Origin: Aerococcus christensenii
Lineage (GTDB): Bacteria > Bacillota > Bacilli > Lactobacillales > Aerococcaceae
NCBI RefSeq assembly: GCF_001543105.1
Contig: NZ_CP014159.1
Coordinates: 930,001 to 994,000 of the forward strand
DNA length: 64,000 nt
Reading direction: 5' to 3'
Below the pieces are notes generated by a model. It saw only the letters and a list, made by a program, of their open reading frames with translations. It was not told where the DNA came from and did no database searches. Shown one piece after another: positions 1-9,323 of this stretch. The position numbers were made by a program, and so were the translations under genes. Position 1 is the stretch's first letter; every line of letters starts with the position of its first letter.

Positions 1-6
1 TACAAT
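1..6 (+). promoter_or_regulatory. possible -10 element of the DUF975 gene
   Basis: TACAAT lies 31 bases ahead of the first start codon, a normal distance for a -10 box. The -35 region lies outside the window, so this is only a suggestion. Confidence 0.3.
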
Positions 7-36
7 AGAAAAGAAGTAAAAATAAGGAGGCTTATT

Positions 37-1860
37 ATGCAATATCGTTTGGATCTATCCAATGCAACGATTAAACGAAGAGCGGGACAAAGTTTAAAGA
101 ATAATCAAATAAAATTTGGACTAGCCGTTCTTTTGAACGCTGTGATTATTTTAGGAATAACAAGTGGAATAATGGGACTGTTGAAGGTAAAAATCGTTTT
201 GCCTGAGCAGAGCTTGGATCAATTTTATGTTCAAACTCCTTCTTTTTTAAGGACGCTACTTGTTACTTTTAAGAATCAATGGGCAGCTCAAGATCTCATG
301 ATAATGGGAGGAGCCATCTTTGTATTGACCTTTTTATGTACACAATTGCAAGTTTTCGGCTTGACTTGGGGCAGTTTAAACATGGCAGATAGTGGGAAAT
401 TTAGTTGGAAATCGGTGTGGAGTCCGTTCACACATCGCCCTATTCGTCATTATTTTTTATCTCTTTTATCAGGTATTATTCAATATATGGCTACTTTTAT
501 TTTTGTAGGGACTTTTGTTTGTTTACTTGCTTTTTATTCTGTAGTCATTGTATCAACAGGACGTGCAGCAATTGGCCAGTGGACCTATTATCTTATTCAT
601 GCCTTGTATTTGACGATTATGGCCTTGGTAATGATCTTAGTGGGATTGTTTTCCGGATGGCTCTATTATGGCTTTAGTTTAATGACTTATCCATGCTATG
701 ATAATAGAAAGACAGGATTCTTCCGTGCTTTAAGAATGAGCTGGAGTTTGATGTCCGGTAATCGTGTGAGACTATTTAAATGGCGGATTTGGTACCGCCT
801 ACTCCCCGCTGCTTTAGTGACCGGCGTATTGGCTGGAATTATTGGAGCAAAGGATATTTTTATGACGAAGGGAACATCTTCTCTAGGAGAAATCGGCATT
901 TGGACAGGTACAGGGGCTATAGCCTTTCTCTATATTTTATTCAATTGGCTGAAATCTTATGCAGTTGAAGCTGTCTTTTACCGCGAATTAACGTATCAGT
1001 ATGCTTTTGCTCTGAATGAAAAATATCCAGGATTTGGAGCTGCTCCTGCTAAAGATCTTTCCACTTTTTATCACACAGAAGAGAGACCACAATTTACAGC
1101 AGATACGGTAGCTGTTGATGCAGGCATGCTCTTGGGACAAACAGCGGATTTGAAAGTTGAAGAAGATACGCTTTCAGAGGAAGCCTTTAAGGAACACTTT
1201 GGACCAGCTGAATCGGAAAAAGAGAGTGAAACGTTAAAAATTAAGAAACCCCAGGAGATTCCTCCTTTGTATGATTGGAATGTGACAGAAGGAGAAGAAA
1301 CGAAGACAAGTCTTACGCCCCCTCCAGAAACAGGGAAAAAGTTAGCAGAAGATGATCATCCGATTTTGGTGATGTCGGATGTGGGAGAAGAAGAAAAGAT
1401 CTCTTACGTTCCTGTCAAAGATCCTGATGAGATAGAGCCAATAGAAGAACCTAAAAAAATTCTTGAAAAGGAGGAGGAGTATGACTTTGTTGATCCTGGC
1501 TATGTCCTTGATAAAAGTCAACAAACTCCTGTGCAGCCTGCAGCTACTGTATTTGCACCATCGGAAGAACCAGAAATTGAAAAAGCTGAACAGCCTTTAC
1601 AGCCTGAGCATGTGGAGCCTATTTTGAACATTCAGGATAAGAGAGATGTTCAAGTTAATCAATTAAAAAGTGAGGAGAAGATAACTATGGAAAAACAACC
1701 TTATAACCCTTATGGATACAATACACCTAAACGGACTAATTTTAAGAAAACTGAACACACTGAAGAGATTATTTTAGGTGCAGATAAAGCACAAGCAGAT
1801 AATTATAAAAACAGTTTGATTCGTCCAGGAGATTTTGAAAAAGAAGATGACAAGAAGTAG
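37..1860 (+). CDS. DUF975-like integral membrane protein with long acidic cytoplasmic tail
   Basis: The protein has 607 residues. An AAGGAGG ribosome-binding site sits 7 bases before the ATG. The first ~335 residues contain about six hydrophobic segments (roughly residues 27-50, 90-110, 145-175, 190-220, 255-275 and 290-310) and resemble the DUF975 family, whose function is unknown. Residues ~340-607 are a hydrophilic extension very rich in Glu, Lys and Pro, with no recognisable domain, ending in a Tyr/Asn/Pro-rich patch. DUF975 proteins are usually about 200-300 residues, so the tail is an addition. It is monocistronic, with a bidirectional terminator directly behind it. The family assignment is moderate; no substrate or activity can be inferred. 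Confidence 0.7.
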   Translation: MQYRLDLSNATIKRRAGQSLKNNQIKFGLAVLLNAVIILGITSGIMGLLKVKIVLPEQSLDQFYVQTPSFLRTLLVTFKNQWAAQDLMIMGGAIFVLTFLCTQLQVFGLTWGSLNMADSGKFSWKSVWSPFTHRPIRHYFLSLLSGIIQYMATFIFVGTFVCLLAFYSVVIVSTGRAAIGQWTYYLIHALYLTIMALVMILVGLFSGWLYYGFSLMTYPCYDNRKTGFFRALRMSWSLMSGNRVRLFKWRIWYRLLPAALVTGVLAGIIGAKDIFMTKGTSSLGEIGIWTGTGAIAFLYILFNWLKSYAVEAVFYRELTYQYAFALNEKYPGFGAAPAKDLSTFYHTEERPQFTADTVAVDAGMLLGQTADLKVEEDTLSEEAFKEHFGPAESEKESETLKIKKPQEIPPLYDWNVTEGEETKTSLTPPPETGKKLAEDDHPILVMSDVGEEEKISYVPVKDPDEIEPIEEPKKILEKEEEYDFVDPGYVLDKSQQTPVQPAATVFAPSEEPEIEKAEQPLQPEHVEPILNIQDKRDVQVNQLKSEEKITMEKQPYNPYGYNTPKRTNFKKTEHTEEIILGADKAQADNYKNSLIRPGDFEKEDDKK

Positions 1861-1882
1861 AGATTTCTTGGAAGAGATGTAA

Positions 1883-1925
1883 AAAATCCATCTAGTCGTT
1901 AAAAGCAAACGACTGGATGGATTTT
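1883..1925. terminator. bidirectional terminator between the DUF975 gene and uvrC
   Basis: An 18-bp stem (1883-1900 with 1908-1925, one G-U pair) has a 7-base loop, with A-runs on the left and T-runs on the right. It serves two convergent genes and overlaps the last codon of uvrC. Confidence 0.85.
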
Positions 1926-3720
1926 ATTTTTGGGAAGAAGTTAATGCGATAGCAAGTTCATGAATAGCTGTCGCTTGTTTTAGTGGAATGCCTAAGGATT
2001 GAATGTCCTTAATGGAAGCATTACGAATATTTTTAAGACTTTTAAAGTGATTTAATACTTTTTGACGTGTTTTAGGGCCGACACCTGGAAGATTTTCTAA
2101 ACGCGATTTGAAGGAATTTTTACTATGAAGTTGCCGATGAAAAGTTTTAGCGTAACGGTCGACTTCTATTTGAATGCGTTGTACGAGATGGAAAGCTTGA
2201 GATTTGGGATCCAGCGGGACAGCAGAGAGGCCTTCTCCAAAAATTAAATAGGAAGTGCGATGCTTATCATCTTTAACCATGCCTGCCACGGGGAGGCTTT
2301 CTAACCCTAATTCTTCTTTTAATACTTGACGTGCAGCATGAACTTCAATACTTCCTCCGTCCATTAAAATTAAGTGAGGAAGGGGCTTATTTTCTTTCAG
2401 AAGGCGACTGTATCGTCTGCGAATAACTTCTTGGCTAGCTGCAAATTCATTGGCTCCTTGGAAGGATTTGATTTTAAATTTTCGATAAGCGGATTTTTTA
2501 GGTTTCCCTTCTTCATAAACAACCATCCCACAGACATTATCGGCCCCTTGGATGTTAGAAAAGTCAAAACTTTCAATAGTATGTAGATAAGGCAAGCTAA
2601 GAGCTTGACTCAGCTCTTGGACTGCCCCTCGAGTTTTTTGTTCGTTCATTTCTAGTAATTTAAATTTTTGCTCATGGGCTAACTGGGCATTCTCTTGGGC
2701 GAGGATGAGCATTTTGTGCTTATCTCCACGTTGAGGTGTGACGACAGAAATATTAAGAGCTTCTTTAAGTAGAGATTTATCGATCGTTTTAGGGACGAGA
2801 ATTTCTTTGGGTAAAGTATGACAAGAATTATGGTAGAACTGGGCAATGTAGGTCGTCATTTCTTCTTCGGGGGTATTATAGCAAGGGAAGAGAGCAGATT
2901 TACGCTTGATAATTGAAAATTGTCTGAGGAGAAAGACTTGAATACTTATCCAGCCATGATCATAGTAATAGGCAAAAACATCTCGATTATTATAATGCTT
3001 ACTCATGATATTTTGCGGTTCTACAGTTTGTTCAATATAATGGATTTGATCTCTATAGTCGGCAGCTCTTTCGAATTGGAGGTTTTCAGCAGCTAGTTGC
3101 ATTTTCTGTTGAAGATCTTTTTTTATGGTTTTCACATTTCCATTTAAAAATTGAGTAATGTGTTGAATTTGTTTTTGGTAAGTTTTGGGATCAATGGGAT
3201 GATCACAGCAGCCAATACATTGTCCCAAATGGTAGTAAAAGCAAGCTCTTTTTTCCTTTCTTGAACATTTCCTTAGAGGATAAATCTTTTGGAGGAGATC
3301 TCTGGTTGCAGTGGCCGCGTTGATGTTAGGATAAGGTCCAAAATAAAGGCCACCATCTTTTTGAACATTGGAAGTGATAAGAAGTTGAGGATCTTTTTCT
3401 CGAGTAATTTTAAGATAAGGATACATGGTCCCGTATTTTAATAGGATGTTGTAATGTGGTTTGTAGCGCTTGATGAGATTGATTTCTAAGAGAAGGCTTT
3501 CCTTATTTGTAGTGGTCATAATAATTTCAAAATCAGCAATTTCTTGAACAAGTTGTGCAGTTTTGCCTGTATGATGACTTTTAAAATAGGAATGCACGCG
3601 ATTAAAAAGATTCTTGGCTTTGCCAATATAGATAATACGCCGATTTTTATCTTTCATGAGATAACAGCCAGGTTTTTTAGGGAGTAATTTTAATTTTTTT
3701 TCAATCCATTCGCTAGCCAT
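1924..3720 (-). CDS. uvrC: UvrABC excinuclease subunit C
   Basis: This is the nuclease subunit of nucleotide excision repair, which cuts both sides of a lesion after UvrA/UvrB loading. The protein has 598 residues, normal for the family. In order: GIY-YIG nuclease domain at the N-terminus (GCYLM at 18-22, YIG at 31-33, then the K-A-K-N-L helix), the UvrB-interacting UVR coiled coil around residues 200-235, the RNase H-like second nuclease domain containing DGGSIEVHAAR, and a C-terminal double helix-hairpin-helix with LENLPGVGPKTRQK. A GGAAAGGAAG ribosome-binding site precedes the ATG. It is transcribed convergently to the DUF975 gene and divergently from the phosphoesterase-like gene, alone in its unit. 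Confidence 0.98.
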   Translation of the reverse strand: MASEWIEKKLKLLPKKPGCYLMKDKNRRIIYIGKAKNLFNRVHSYFKSHHTGKTAQLVQEIADFEIIMTTTNKESLLLEINLIKRYKPHYNILLKYGTMYPYLKITREKDPQLLITSNVQKDGGLYFGPYPNINAATATRDLLQKIYPLRKCSRKEKRACFYYHLGQCIGCCDHPIDPKTYQKQIQHITQFLNGNVKTIKKDLQQKMQLAAENLQFERAADYRDQIHYIEQTVEPQNIMSKHYNNRDVFAYYYDHGWISIQVFLLRQFSIIKRKSALFPCYNTPEEEMTTYIAQFYHNSCHTLPKEILVPKTIDKSLLKEALNISVVTPQRGDKHKMLILAQENAQLAHEQKFKLLEMNEQKTRGAVQELSQALSLPYLHTIESFDFSNIQGADNVCGMVVYEEGKPKKSAYRKFKIKSFQGANEFAASQEVIRRRYSRLLKENKPLPHLILMDGGSIEVHAARQVLKEELGLESLPVAGMVKDDKHRTSYLIFGEGLSAVPLDPKSQAFHLVQRIQIEVDRYAKTFHRQLHSKNSFKSRLENLPGVGPKTRQKVLNHFKSLKNIRNASIKDIQSLGIPLKQATAIHELAIALTSSQK

Positions 3721-3750
3721 GAGTGACTTCCTTTCCTTTGTAACGCTTTT

Positions 3751-3780
3751 ATTATACCAAGAGCTCGGAAGAAATGACTA
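3751..3780 (-). promoter_or_regulatory. uvrC promoter candidate
   Basis: On the minus strand TAGTCA is separated by 18 bases from a perfect TATAAT, about 30 bases ahead of the uvrC start codon. No LexA-type box was recognised nearby. Confidence 0.6.
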
Positions 3781-3827
3781 GAAAAGACTTTTGCAAGGAA
3801 GCTTTTAGGGACGAAAGGGGCGGCTTA

Positions 3828-3836
3828 TGCTAGAAT
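3828..3836 (+). promoter_or_regulatory. extended -10 promoter of the phosphoesterase-like gene
   Basis: TGCTAGAAT fits the extended -10 pattern TGnTAnAAT and lies about 35 bases before the chosen ATG. No convincing -35 is visible, as is usual for extended -10 promoters. Confidence 0.5.
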
Positions 3837-3870
3837 AGACTTATTGGTGAACGAAAGTGAGGGAGGTATT

Positions 3871-4755
3871 ATGAAACATCGATTAGGGTCACTTGTTAAA
3901 ACTGCCCTATGCTTAGGCGGGGCGCTGGCGTATTACTATTATCAAAATTATTGCTTGCAATCGACACATTATATCTTGGAGAGTCCGGTTTATCCTTCAC
4001 AAATGGAAGGATTAAAAATCGTTCACTTATCAGATTTAAATCTTCCAGAGCAGAGAGTTCCTTTCTCTCAATTAATTCGAAAAGTGAAAAAAGAATGTCC
4101 AGGGATGATTGCCCTTACAGGAAATCTCATTCATCAAGAATTAGCTTTTAATCCTCAAGAATTAAAAGCTTTTGCTTCGGAATTGGTGGCTATTGCACCT
4201 ACCTTTATGGTCTATGGCGATCATGAAGTGCAAAGTACTTATTCTCGGCTTATGGAAGAATGTCTACAAGCAAGCGGGGTAAAAATGTTGCATGATCAAG
4301 CCATTACTTGGAACTATCAGGGAGACTCCATTACCATCATGGGCTTGATGGAAAAAGTGAATCGTCATTTTTTGAAGCGAGATCCTTTAAAATTTATTCG
4401 CTTAAGTAAGGAGCAGGAGGCTTTGCCTAAAATCCTTCTTGCTCACCATCCGGAAGCCTTCCTTCGTTATCATGATCAAGATGAAAAATCTCCAGATCTG
4501 GTTTTGACGGGTCATGCTCAAGGTGGACAGATTCAAGTTCCAGGAATAGGGGGCCTTTATGCTCCCAATCAAGGCTATTTTCCTTCGTATACAGAAGGGG
4601 TTTATCGCTTGCCAGGAAACCGTTACAAAGGAATGGTTATCTCACGGGGAATTGGACAGCCCCAATGGGAATTTCGTCTCCACAATCGTTCAGAGATGGT
4701 GTGTGTTACCCTCGTGAAGGATTGGCAAGCCTTTAAGAGTCGCTATATGAAGTGA
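3871..4755 (+). CDS. calcineurin-like metallophosphoesterase-fold protein with degenerate metal site
   Basis: The protein has 294 residues. I chose the ATG at 3871 because GAGGGAGG stands 4-12 bases before it; the upstream TTG/GTG codons overlap that site. One N-terminal hydrophobic segment (about 9-24) anchors a YkuE/YaeI-like phosphoesterase domain. The fold is recognisable from the order of motifs, but key metal ligands are changed: DxH is D55-x-N57, GDxxD is G84-N-x-x-H88, GNHE is G116-D-H-E119, and the final GHxH is G214-H-A-Q217. The AHH at 191-193 is kept. Family members hydrolyse phosphoesters, for example on UDP-diacylglucosamine or phospholipids, through two metals. This copy may be catalytically dead or altered. 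It precedes a helicase gene by 36 bases and may share its transcript. Confidence 0.8.
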   Translation: MKHRLGSLVKTALCLGGALAYYYYQNYCLQSTHYILESPVYPSQMEGLKIVHLSDLNLPEQRVPFSQLIRKVKKECPGMIALTGNLIHQELAFNPQELKAFASELVAIAPTFMVYGDHEVQSTYSRLMEECLQASGVKMLHDQAITWNYQGDSITIMGLMEKVNRHFLKRDPLKFIRLSKEQEALPKILLAHHPEAFLRYHDQDEKSPDLVLTGHAQGGQIQVPGIGGLYAPNQGYFPSYTEGVYRLPGNRYKGMVISRGIGQPQWEFRLHNRSEMVCVTLVKDWQAFKSRYMK

Positions 4756-4791
4756 GAGGGCTCTACTAGAAATTAAAAAGATAGGTGACCT

Positions 4792-6105
4792 ATGGAAAAT
4801 CAAACAAGATATCCTTTAAATGTAGAAAATCAAGGAAATTTAACTGAAAATGAGAGAAAATTACTTCTTATTTGGCAAAGCCAGGGATTTGATAAAGCAA
4901 GCTTGATCCAAGAAAAAGCTTATCTCCCTATTCGACAAGGGGAAAATATTCAAGGCATTTCACCTACAGGAACTGGTAAAACATTAGCTTATTTGTTACC
5001 TCTATTAGCAAATACTGAAGCCAATCATTATTTACAACTTGTGATCGTAGCCCCAACTCAGGAATTAGCTGGGCAAATTCAAACGGTTGTGAAAGTGTGG
5101 AGCAAACCTTTAAATTTACATTCTCAGCTATTGGTTGGAGGGGCTAATCTCAAACGGCAAATCGATCAGCTAAAACATAAGCCAGAGATCATAGTCGGAA
5201 CGCTCGGAAGGCTAAATGAATTAGCAGATAAGAAAAAAATAAAATTAAATCAAGTGAAAGCTTTTGTCCTAGATGAAGCGGATCAACTAGGAGGAGAAGA
5301 GCGGTTAAGCTTTGTGAAAGCTTTCTATGATCGATTACCAAGAAGCTGTCAAACCTTAGCTTTTCAAGCTACGGTTCAGGAGAGCGAAAAGTTAAGTCAG
5401 GTGATGGATTTAACAGAAGTTATTGACGTGAGAAATCAGGTTGGCCCTAATCAGAATCGAAAATATACCTATATAAAAATGCCTGTCAGGAAACGCATAG
5501 ACGGGCTCAGACGATTGGCTCATTTAGAAGGAATGCAAGCCTTAGTCTTTGTTCGGGCAAAAGCAGATATTGAAAAAATTAAAGCTCAGCTAACCTACCA
5601 CGGGATTCCTTGCGAAGGGTTACATAGTGATTTATCTTCTCAAAAGCGTCAACAGATCATGCAGGCGTTTCATCAAGGAAAATTAATTTATTTACTAACG
5701 ACAGATGTGACCAGTCGGGGAATTGATATTCCTCATTTACCTTATGTGATTGAGTATGATTTAGCGACTGATCAAGAAAGTTATATTCATCGAGCTGGGC
5801 GTACAGCAAGAATGGGTAAGTCGGGAACGATTATTAGCTTGGTCAATAATGACCATGTTATTCGAGAGTTGAAACATTTATTGCCTAAAGATCAAGTTCT
5901 CGTCGAATATTTCTTGTATGAGGGAGAACTTAGGGATTGCCCACCAGAGAAGACTTTTGACAAAACAAAAGCAACCTTGAAAAAGAAAAAAGAAAAGAAA
6001 AATAAGGCAAGGCCAAACGTTCTTCTCGGTAAGGAAAAACCGCATAAAAAGAAAAATAGAAAACGACAGCAGAAAAATAAAGGGGCAGGTCGCTTTAAAA
6101 AGTGA
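4792..6105 (+). CDS. DEAD-box ATP-dependent RNA helicase (YfmL/CshB-like)
   Basis: The protein has 437 residues with both RecA-like domains: Q-motif region around 33-42, Walker A SPTGTGKT (57-64), PTQELA (88-93), DEAD (161-164), TSRGID and the HRAGRTARMG motif VI. The SPTGTGKT variant resembles B. subtilis YfmL, a helicase linked to 50S maturation, so a role in ribosome assembly or cold adaptation is likely. Motif III reads QAT (192-194) instead of SAT. The last ~55 residues form a very basic Lys/Arg tail, probably for RNA binding. A weak AAGATAGGTG ribosome-binding site precedes the ATG. It lies between the phosphoesterase-like gene and glmU, all on one strand with short gaps. Confidence 0.93.
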   Translation: MENQTRYPLNVENQGNLTENERKLLLIWQSQGFDKASLIQEKAYLPIRQGENIQGISPTGTGKTLAYLLPLLANTEANHYLQLVIVAPTQELAGQIQTVVKVWSKPLNLHSQLLVGGANLKRQIDQLKHKPEIIVGTLGRLNELADKKKIKLNQVKAFVLDEADQLGGEERLSFVKAFYDRLPRSCQTLAFQATVQESEKLSQVMDLTEVIDVRNQVGPNQNRKYTYIKMPVRKRIDGLRRLAHLEGMQALVFVRAKADIEKIKAQLTYHGIPCEGLHSDLSSQKRQQIMQAFHQGKLIYLLTTDVTSRGIDIPHLPYVIEYDLATDQESYIHRAGRTARMGKSGTIISLVNNDHVIRELKHLLPKDQVLVEYFLYEGELRDCPPEKTFDKTKATLKKKKEKKNKARPNVLLGKEKPHKKKNRKRQQKNKGAGRFKK

Positions 6106-6137
6106 GAAGACTTAGCCAATGAAAAGGAGAACAAGAA

Positions 6138-7523
6138 ATGAAACGTTTTGCTATTATATTAGCTGCAGGTAAAGGGACAAGAATGAAGTCCAAAAAATAT
6201 AAGGTGTTACATGAAGTGGCTCATAAGCCTATGGTTGAACATGTCTTGGATCATGTGTCTTCAGCGGGATTTGAGAAAGTTATAACGATTGTAGGATTCG
6301 GAGCTGAAGAAGTGAAAAAAGTTTTAGGATCACGGACGAAGTTTGCTCTGCAAGAAGAACAATTAGGAACAGGCCATGCGGTTTTACAAGCGGAACAGTT
6401 TTTAGGCCGAGAAAAGGGAACAACTTTAGTGATTTGTGGGGATACGCCTTTAATTAGCCAAGAAGTTTTAGAATCTTTAGTCCAAAAGCACGCGGAAGAA
6501 GGAGCGAAAGCAACGATTCTTACGGCTCAAACGGAGCACCCTTTTGGTTATGGACGGATTATTCGCGACCAAGATGGATTGGTTCAAAAAATTGTGGAAG
6601 AAAAAGATTCGACAGAAGAAGAGAAACGTGTGACAGAAATTAATACGGGAACCTATGTATTCGATAATGAAAGTCTCTTTGAATGCTTGCACCAAGTAGG
6701 CAATGATAACGCACAAGGAGAATATTATCTACCAGATGTGATTGGAATTCTTCAAGCACAGGGTGAGCGAATTGCTGCGTATCAAATGGAGGATTTTAGT
6801 GCATCTTTAGGAGTAAATGATCGTGTAGCTTTGGCGAAAGCTAACCAACTTTTCTATCAAAGAAATAATGAAAAGTGGATGAAAGCAGGAGTTACCTTAG
6901 TAGATCCCTCTTCTACTTATATTGATCCAGAAGTGGTTATTGGAGAAGATACAGTGCTAGAGGCTAATGTCCGCCTCTTAGGTAAAACGACAATTGGACC
7001 GGATTGTGTTATTGATGCCTATTCGACAATTAGAGATAGTCAAATTGGACAGGGAGTGGTTATTCAATCCTCTCAAATTGAAGAGTCTCAAGTAGGCGAT
7101 TATGTCACGATTGGACCAATGGCACACCTTCGGCCAAAGTCTAAACTTGAGGATTATGTTCATATTGGAAATTTTGTGGAAGTGAAGAATGCTACTTTAG
7201 GCAAACATACCAAAGCCGGCCACCTCACTTATATTGGAGATGCTGATCTCGGAGAAGATATTAATGTTTCGTGTGGTGTTATTTTCTGCAATTATGATGG
7301 TGTTCAGAAATATCGGAGTCAAATCGGAGACCATAGCTTTATCGGTTCCAATGCTAACCTGGTGGCACCAGTGAATGTCAGTGATCATAGTTTTATTGCA
7401 GCGGGGTCTACAATTACCAAAGATGTGCCTTCTAAGGCGCTGGCTTTAGGACGCTCCAAACAGGTAAACAAGGAAAATTATTGGGATAAACTCCCAATTT
7501 CTAAAAATCAATCGAATTCCTGA
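6138..7523 (+). CDS. glmU: bifunctional UDP-GlcNAc pyrophosphorylase / GlcN-1-P acetyltransferase
   Basis: GlmU acetylates glucosamine-1-phosphate and couples it to UTP, giving UDP-GlcNAc for peptidoglycan and teichoic acid synthesis. The protein has 461 residues, standard length. The N-terminal nucleotidyltransferase begins with LAAGKGTRMKSKKYKVLH (the GxGTRM loop), with GDTPL as the catalytic Asp region. From about residue 250 it becomes a left-handed beta-helix of hexapeptide repeats, with HLRPKSKLEDYVHIGNFVEV and NYDG marking the acetyltransferase site. It starts 32 bases after the helicase stop with an AAAGGAGA ribosome-binding site and precedes prs, the common arrangement in Firmicutes. 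Confidence 0.98.
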   Translation: MKRFAIILAAGKGTRMKSKKYKVLHEVAHKPMVEHVLDHVSSAGFEKVITIVGFGAEEVKKVLGSRTKFALQEEQLGTGHAVLQAEQFLGREKGTTLVICGDTPLISQEVLESLVQKHAEEGAKATILTAQTEHPFGYGRIIRDQDGLVQKIVEEKDSTEEEKRVTEINTGTYVFDNESLFECLHQVGNDNAQGEYYLPDVIGILQAQGERIAAYQMEDFSASLGVNDRVALAKANQLFYQRNNEKWMKAGVTLVDPSSTYIDPEVVIGEDTVLEANVRLLGKTTIGPDCVIDAYSTIRDSQIGQGVVIQSSQIEESQVGDYVTIGPMAHLRPKSKLEDYVHIGNFVEVKNATLGKHTKAGHLTYIGDADLGEDINVSCGVIFCNYDGVQKYRSQIGDHSFIGSNANLVAPVNVSDHSFIAAGSTITKDVPSKALALGRSKQVNKENYWDKLPISKNQSNS

Positions 7524-7542
7524 ACAACTTCCTGTAGAAGTA

Positions 7543-7551
7543 TGTTAGAAT
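7543..7551 (+). promoter_or_regulatory. extended -10 promoter of prs
   Basis: TGTTAGAAT fits TGnTAnAAT and lies 51 bases before the prs start codon, in the 78-base gap after glmU. Confidence 0.5.
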
Positions 7552-7601
7552 AGATACTAGAGACGTTTTAGTATTTATTTGATTAGGAGGAGCCTACGAT
7601 A

Positions 7602-8570
7602 ATGTCTGATATAAAAGTATTTTCTCTTAATTCCAATGAACCATTGGCTGAGAAGATTGCGGCATGTATGGGAGTAGAATTAGGAAAGATTGTGGTTAAC
7701 CACTTTAGTGATGGTGAAATTCATATTAACATTGAAGAATCCATCCGTGGGGATCATGTCTTCATTATTCAATCTACCTCAGCGCCCGTAAACGATAACT
7801 TGATGGAGTTATTGATTATGATTGATGCTTGCCGTCGAGCAAGCGCTGAACAAATTAATGTGGTCATTCCTTATTTTGGTTATGCTCGTCAAGATAGAAA
7901 ATCAAAACCACGGGAGCCGATCACATCCAAATTAGTTGCTAATATGATTGAAAAGACTGGAGCAACTCGTGTGCTTGTTTTGGATTTACATGCAGCACAA
8001 ATTCAAGGATTCTTTGATATCCCAGTAGATCATCTCTATGGGGCGTCCTTATTAGCTAATTATTTCCTAGATAATCCTAACTATGTTGAAAAAGATATTG
8101 TAGTGGTTTCTCCTGACCACGGTGGAGTAACGCGTGCGCGTAAATTAGCTGAGTTCCTTAACGCGCCTCTAGCTATTATTGATAAACGTCGTCCGCGAGC
8201 TAATGTGGCAGAAGTAATGAATATTGTTGGAGATGTTCGGGGTAAGGACTGCATCATTATTGATGATATCATTGATACAGCAGGAACTATTACAGTAGCT
8301 TCTAAAGCTTTGATGGAAGCGGGGGCAACTTCTGTGAATGTTTGCTGTACCCATCCTGTACTTTCCGGCCCTGCTATTGAGCGGTTGCAAAATTCAGATA
8401 TTCGAGAAATTATAGTTACAGATACTATCAATCTTCCAGAAGAAAAGAAGATTGACAAGATTAAAGTGGTAACAGTGGCAGAACTGATTGCAGAAGCCAT
8501 TATTCGGATTCAAAATAATGAATCTGTGAGTCCATTGTTCAGAGAGAAATTCAAAGGCATTCGACACTAA
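7602..8570 (+). CDS. prs: ribose-phosphate pyrophosphokinase (PRPP synthetase)
   Basis: This enzyme makes PRPP from ribose-5-phosphate and ATP for purine, pyrimidine, NAD, His and Trp synthesis. The protein has 322 residues, normal for class I. Visible motifs are [10 protein letters not shown] near the N-terminus, the [10 protein letters not shown] flexible-loop region, [19 protein letters not shown], and the PRPP-binding loop [14 protein letters not shown]. An AGGAGGAG ribosome-binding site precedes the ATG. It probably has its own promoter and ends at a clear terminator. Confidence 0.98.
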   Translation: MSDIKVFSLNSNEPLAEKIAACMGVELGKIVVNHFSDGEIHINIEESIRGDHVFIIQSTSAPVNDNLMELLIMIDACRRASAEQINVVIPYFGYARQDRKSKPREPITSKLVANMIEKTGATRVLVLDLHAAQIQGFFDIPVDHLYGASLLANYFLDNPNYVEKDIVVVSPDHGGVTRARKLAEFLNAPLAIIDKRRPRANVAEVMNIVGDVRGKDCIIIDDIIDTAGTITVASKALMEAGATSVNVCCTHPVLSGPAIERLQNSDIREIIVTDTINLPEEKKIDKIKVVTVAELIAEAIIRIQNNESVSPLFREKFKGIRH

Positions 8571-8602
8571 CACTTATTTATAAAATAAGAAAAGGGACGA
8601 AT

Positions 8603-8634
8603 AAAAAGCTATCGGAAACTCCCGGTAGCTTTTT
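8603..8634 (+). terminator. terminator after prs
   Basis: The inverted repeat AAAAAGCTATCGG / CCCGGTAGCTTTTT closes on a short loop and ends in a T-tract. Confidence 0.85.
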
Positions 8635-8738
8635 ATATGGTGTGATTTTTTATAAAAATGGATTAAAATATAGAAATGAAGAAAACATCTGTACTTCTTT
8701 TTGGGGTACGGCTTTTCTTGCGTGAAAAGGAGTTAAAA

Positions 8739-9302
8739 ATGAAGTTAGTAGTAGGGTTAGGAAATCCAGGCAAAGAATATGAAAATACACGACATAATGC
8801 CGGTTTTATTGTGGTGAATGAATGGGCTTATCGCAGTCATGAGGAGTTTAATCGGCAGGCTTTTAATGGCGTTTATTTTCAAAAGCAAGTGGCTGGCGAA
8901 AAAGTTCTCGTAGTAAAGCCTACAACATTTATGAATTTATCCGGACAATGTGTGGCTGGCTTCATGAATTATTACAAATTAGATTTAGAAGATCTTTTAG
9001 TGGTTTATGATGATATGGATATGGAAGTTGGACGTTTACGTTTAAGGAAAAAAGGTTCTGCTGGCGGACATAATGGAATGAAAGATATTATCAAATGCTT
9101 AAGCAGCCAAGAAATTCAACGGATAAAGTTAGGAATTGGGCATCCTAAGGGCAAAGGCTCCGTGGTAAACCATGTCCTTGGGCACTTTTCAACTGAAGAA
9201 AAGGAAGACATGTTAGAAAGTACTACCTTAGCAGCAGATGCTATTGAAGATTGGATACAGGGTGTTTCCTTTGAGCAATTGATGAATCGTTACAATCACT
9301 AA
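8739..9302 (+). CDS. pth: peptidyl-tRNA hydrolase
   Basis: Pth releases peptides from peptidyl-tRNA that drops off ribosomes. From the ATG at 8739 the protein is 187 residues, normal length, and begins with the family start MKLVVGLGNPGKEYENTRHN, which contains the catalytic His in TRHNAGF. An in-frame ATG at 8676 would add 21 residues, but AAAGGAG stands just ahead of 8739 and no good site precedes the earlier one. Further motifs are KPTTFMNLSG, YDDMD and KGSAGGHNG. It lies 21 bases ahead of mfd, the usual pair in Firmicutes. Confidence 0.97.
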   Translation: MKLVVGLGNPGKEYENTRHNAGFIVVNEWAYRSHEEFNRQAFNGVYFQKQVAGEKVLVVKPTTFMNLSGQCVAGFMNYYKLDLEDLLVVYDDMDMEVGRLRLRKKGSAGGHNGMKDIIKCLSSQEIQRIKLGIGHPKGKGSVVNHVLGHFSTEEKEDMLESTTLAADAIEDWIQGVSFEQLMNRYNH

Positions 9303-9323
9303 CAACAAAAGAAGAGGAATGGT

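Noticed and set aside
8081..8500. 139-codon open frame on the minus strand inside prs
   Set aside because: It is fully antisense to a conserved gene, with low-complexity Ser/Ile-rich composition.
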